This document shows positions 5,320 to 6,478 of a stretch of DNA of 6,478 nucleotides, in pieces (within the stretch, counting starts at the first letter, position 1; every line of letters begins with the position of its first letter). The position numbers were made by a program, and so were the translations under genes. The notes beneath the pieces are model-generated. The model was not told where the DNA came from, did no database searches, and was given only the letters and a program-made list of their open reading frames with translations. The DNA lies in assembly GCA_023252395.1 (NCBI GenBank), contig JAJPDY010000067.1:1-6478 (forward strand), read 5' to 3'. This DNA comes from Nitrososphaera sp. GTDB lineage: Archaea > Thermoproteota > Nitrososphaeria > Nitrososphaerales > Nitrososphaeraceae.

Positions 5320-6459
5320 CTAGAATTTGCGTATGATGTTAAAGAATGTGTCACGCTGGGCCGGCTCGCGCTTTATCTCCCTTATCAAGCTGGCAAGCTC
5401 CTGAGTCGACGTGCCGGCGGCCTTGCCTGCCGCCTTGAATATCTCCTCAGAGAAGGCGGTTCCAACCATGTCGTTTCCGCCGTACGAAAGCGCCACCTGA
5501 GCCACCTTTTTGCCTAGCGCCACCCAGTAAACGGAAACGTTGTTCAGCACGTTTGCAAGGAGCAGGCGCGACACTGCTATCACCCGGAGGTCGTACGGCG
5601 ACGGGCTTTCTGACTTGACCAGCCCCTTTTGCTCTAGCTCTGTGTTTTCAAGGCTGAACTTGAGCGGGATAAAGGTGGTAAAGCCCTTTGTCTTTTTGTG
5701 TAGCTCGCGGATCTTTATGACGTGGTCGACAACGTGCTCTGGCTTTTCCACGTGCCCAAACAACATCGTGCAGTTGCTTCTGAGGCCAAGCTCGTGAGCC
5801 TGCCGCGCAGTGTCAAGCCACTCTTCTCCTGAGCACTTGCCTATCACTATCTGCTTTCTGGCATCTGGATGGAATATCTCTGCTCCGCCGCCGGGCAGGG
5901 CATCGAGCCCCGCGCTTTTCAGCCGCAAAAGCACTTCCTTTATCGAGTTTCTAGTCACCCGGGCAATGAAGAATATCTCTGCCGGCGTGAACGCTTTTAT
6001 CGTGACTTTGGGAAATTCTGCCTTGATTGCCTGCATCATTTTTTCGTAATAGTCAAGGCCGAGTTTTGGGTGAAAGCCGCCCACAATGTGAAGCTCTGTC
6101 GCGCCCATCTGCTCTATAGCGATCTTGCTGCGCGCGACTATCTGCTCCGTTGAAAGCGTATAAGCGTCAGGCTCGTCGCCCTTTCGATAAAAGGCGCAGA
6201 GGGGGCAGCTGGCCGCACAGACATTAGTGTAATTGAGGTAGTATGACGCGACAAATGTGACTGAATTACCGCAAAGATTGTGCCGGACCTTGTCAGCCGC
6301 GGCGCCGAGTAAGAAGAGGTTCTCCTCGTTTATCAGCTGCACGCCGTCGCTGTACGATAGCTCTTCCCCAGCAAGGGCCTTCTCAAGCGCAGGGGTTCCG
6401 CCCGTGACGGCATCGCTCTTTTGCAAAGTAGTCCTGCCTTTCCTTGCTCTTGAGGACAT
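5320..6459 (-). CDS. mqnE: Aminofutalosine synthase, radical SAM enzyme (menaquinone pathway)
   Basis: This 379-residue radical SAM enzyme is the first committed partner after chorismate dehydratase in the futalosine route. It adds the 5'-deoxyadenosyl radical to 3-[(1-carboxyvinyl)oxy]benzoate to give aminofutalosine. The iron-sulfur cluster cysteines are Cys81, Cys85 and Cys88 in CAASCPLC, preceded by YYLNYTNV. ELHIVGGFHP (122-131), LPGGGAEIF (188-196), NCTMLFGHVEKPE (229-241) and FTTFIPLKF (260-268) follow. The C-terminal segment DLRVIAVSRLLLANVLNN, then YWVALGK and AQVALSYGGNDMVGT, is typical of MqnE. The FIPL motif favours MqnE over MqnC, which carries a Trp/Phe-Gln pattern there, and over the F420 enzyme CofH. 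Length is close to the usual 370-390. The ATG is the only sensible start because an in-frame TGA lies 13-15 bases upstream (6472-6474). The N-terminal 20 residues are basic and poorly conserved in kind. Confidence 0.92.
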   Translation of the reverse strand: MSSRARKGRTTLQKSDAVTGGTPALEKALAGEELSYSDGVQLINEENLFLLGAAADKVRHNLCGNSVTFVASYYLNYTNVCAASCPLCAFYRKGDEPDAYTLSTEQIVARSKIAIEQMGATELHIVGGFHPKLGLDYYEKMMQAIKAEFPKVTIKAFTPAEIFFIARVTRNSIKEVLLRLKSAGLDALPGGGAEIFHPDARKQIVIGKCSGEEWLDTARQAHELGLRSNCTMLFGHVEKPEHVVDHVIKIRELHKKTKGFTTFIPLKFSLENTELEQKGLVKSESPSPYDLRVIAVSRLLLANVLNNVSVYWVALGKKVAQVALSYGGNDMVGTAFSEEIFKAAGKAAGTSTQELASLIREIKREPAQRDTFFNIIRKF

Positions 6460-6478
6460 TATAAATTGTTGTCACCCT
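6460..6478 (-). promoter_or_regulatory. Upstream edge of mqnE, possible ribosome binding site
   Basis: On the minus strand the mqnE ATG is preceded by AGGGTGACAACAATTTATA. AGGGTGA resembles a Shine-Dalgarno sequence, although its 12-base spacing to the ATG is long. It also contains an in-frame TGA that could be the stop of a preceding gene. The AATTTATA next to the ATG is too close to serve as this gene's own TATA box. The window ends before a promoter could be seen. Confidence 0.3.

Overview
The window looks like ordinary chromosome of an archaeon, most likely a Nitrososphaera-like member of the Nitrososphaeria (Thaumarchaeota). The evidence is a single-chain archaeal/eukaryotic-type EF-2 with a diphthamide-type histidine, TATA-box promoters placed for leaderless or short-leader transcripts, a moderately GC-rich coding background, and futalosine-pathway menaquinone genes, which as I recall occur in that group. 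The lineage is inferred from motifs and memory of the families, not from a search.

Layout, left to right. Positions 1-187 hold no convincing gene, but they contain a perfect 16-bp palindrome. A multi-pass membrane protein of the DUF4328 type (188-805, minus) follows and is visibly more AT-rich than the rest. Next come the EF-2 gene (932-3133, minus) and, divergent from it, mqnD (3223-4053, plus). These two share an 89-bp gap holding two TATA boxes in mirror-image copies. mqnD then runs tail to tail into an HtrA-type serine protease gene (4050-5258, minus), and the two stop codons are nested in one CTAG. Finally mqnE (5320-6459, minus) lies 61 bp upstream of htrA on the same strand, and its start is 19 bp from the window edge.

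Functionally there are three themes. EF-2 drives ribosomal translocation. MqnE and MqnD are an early and a late enzyme of the futalosine route to menaquinone (aminofutalosine synthase, and the enzyme that forms 1,4-dihydroxy-6-naphthoate). They sit on opposite strands around the protease gene, so they are neighbours but not one operon. The HtrA protein has a membrane anchor, a glycosylatable-looking linker, an intact His-Asp-Ser triad and one PDZ domain, which fits quality control outside the membrane.

I see no mobile element, CRISPR array, tRNA or rRNA gene, and nothing that amounts to a clearly new system. The points worth a second look are the compact convergent and divergent gene junctions, the odd composition of the DUF4328 gene, and the palindrome at the left end.
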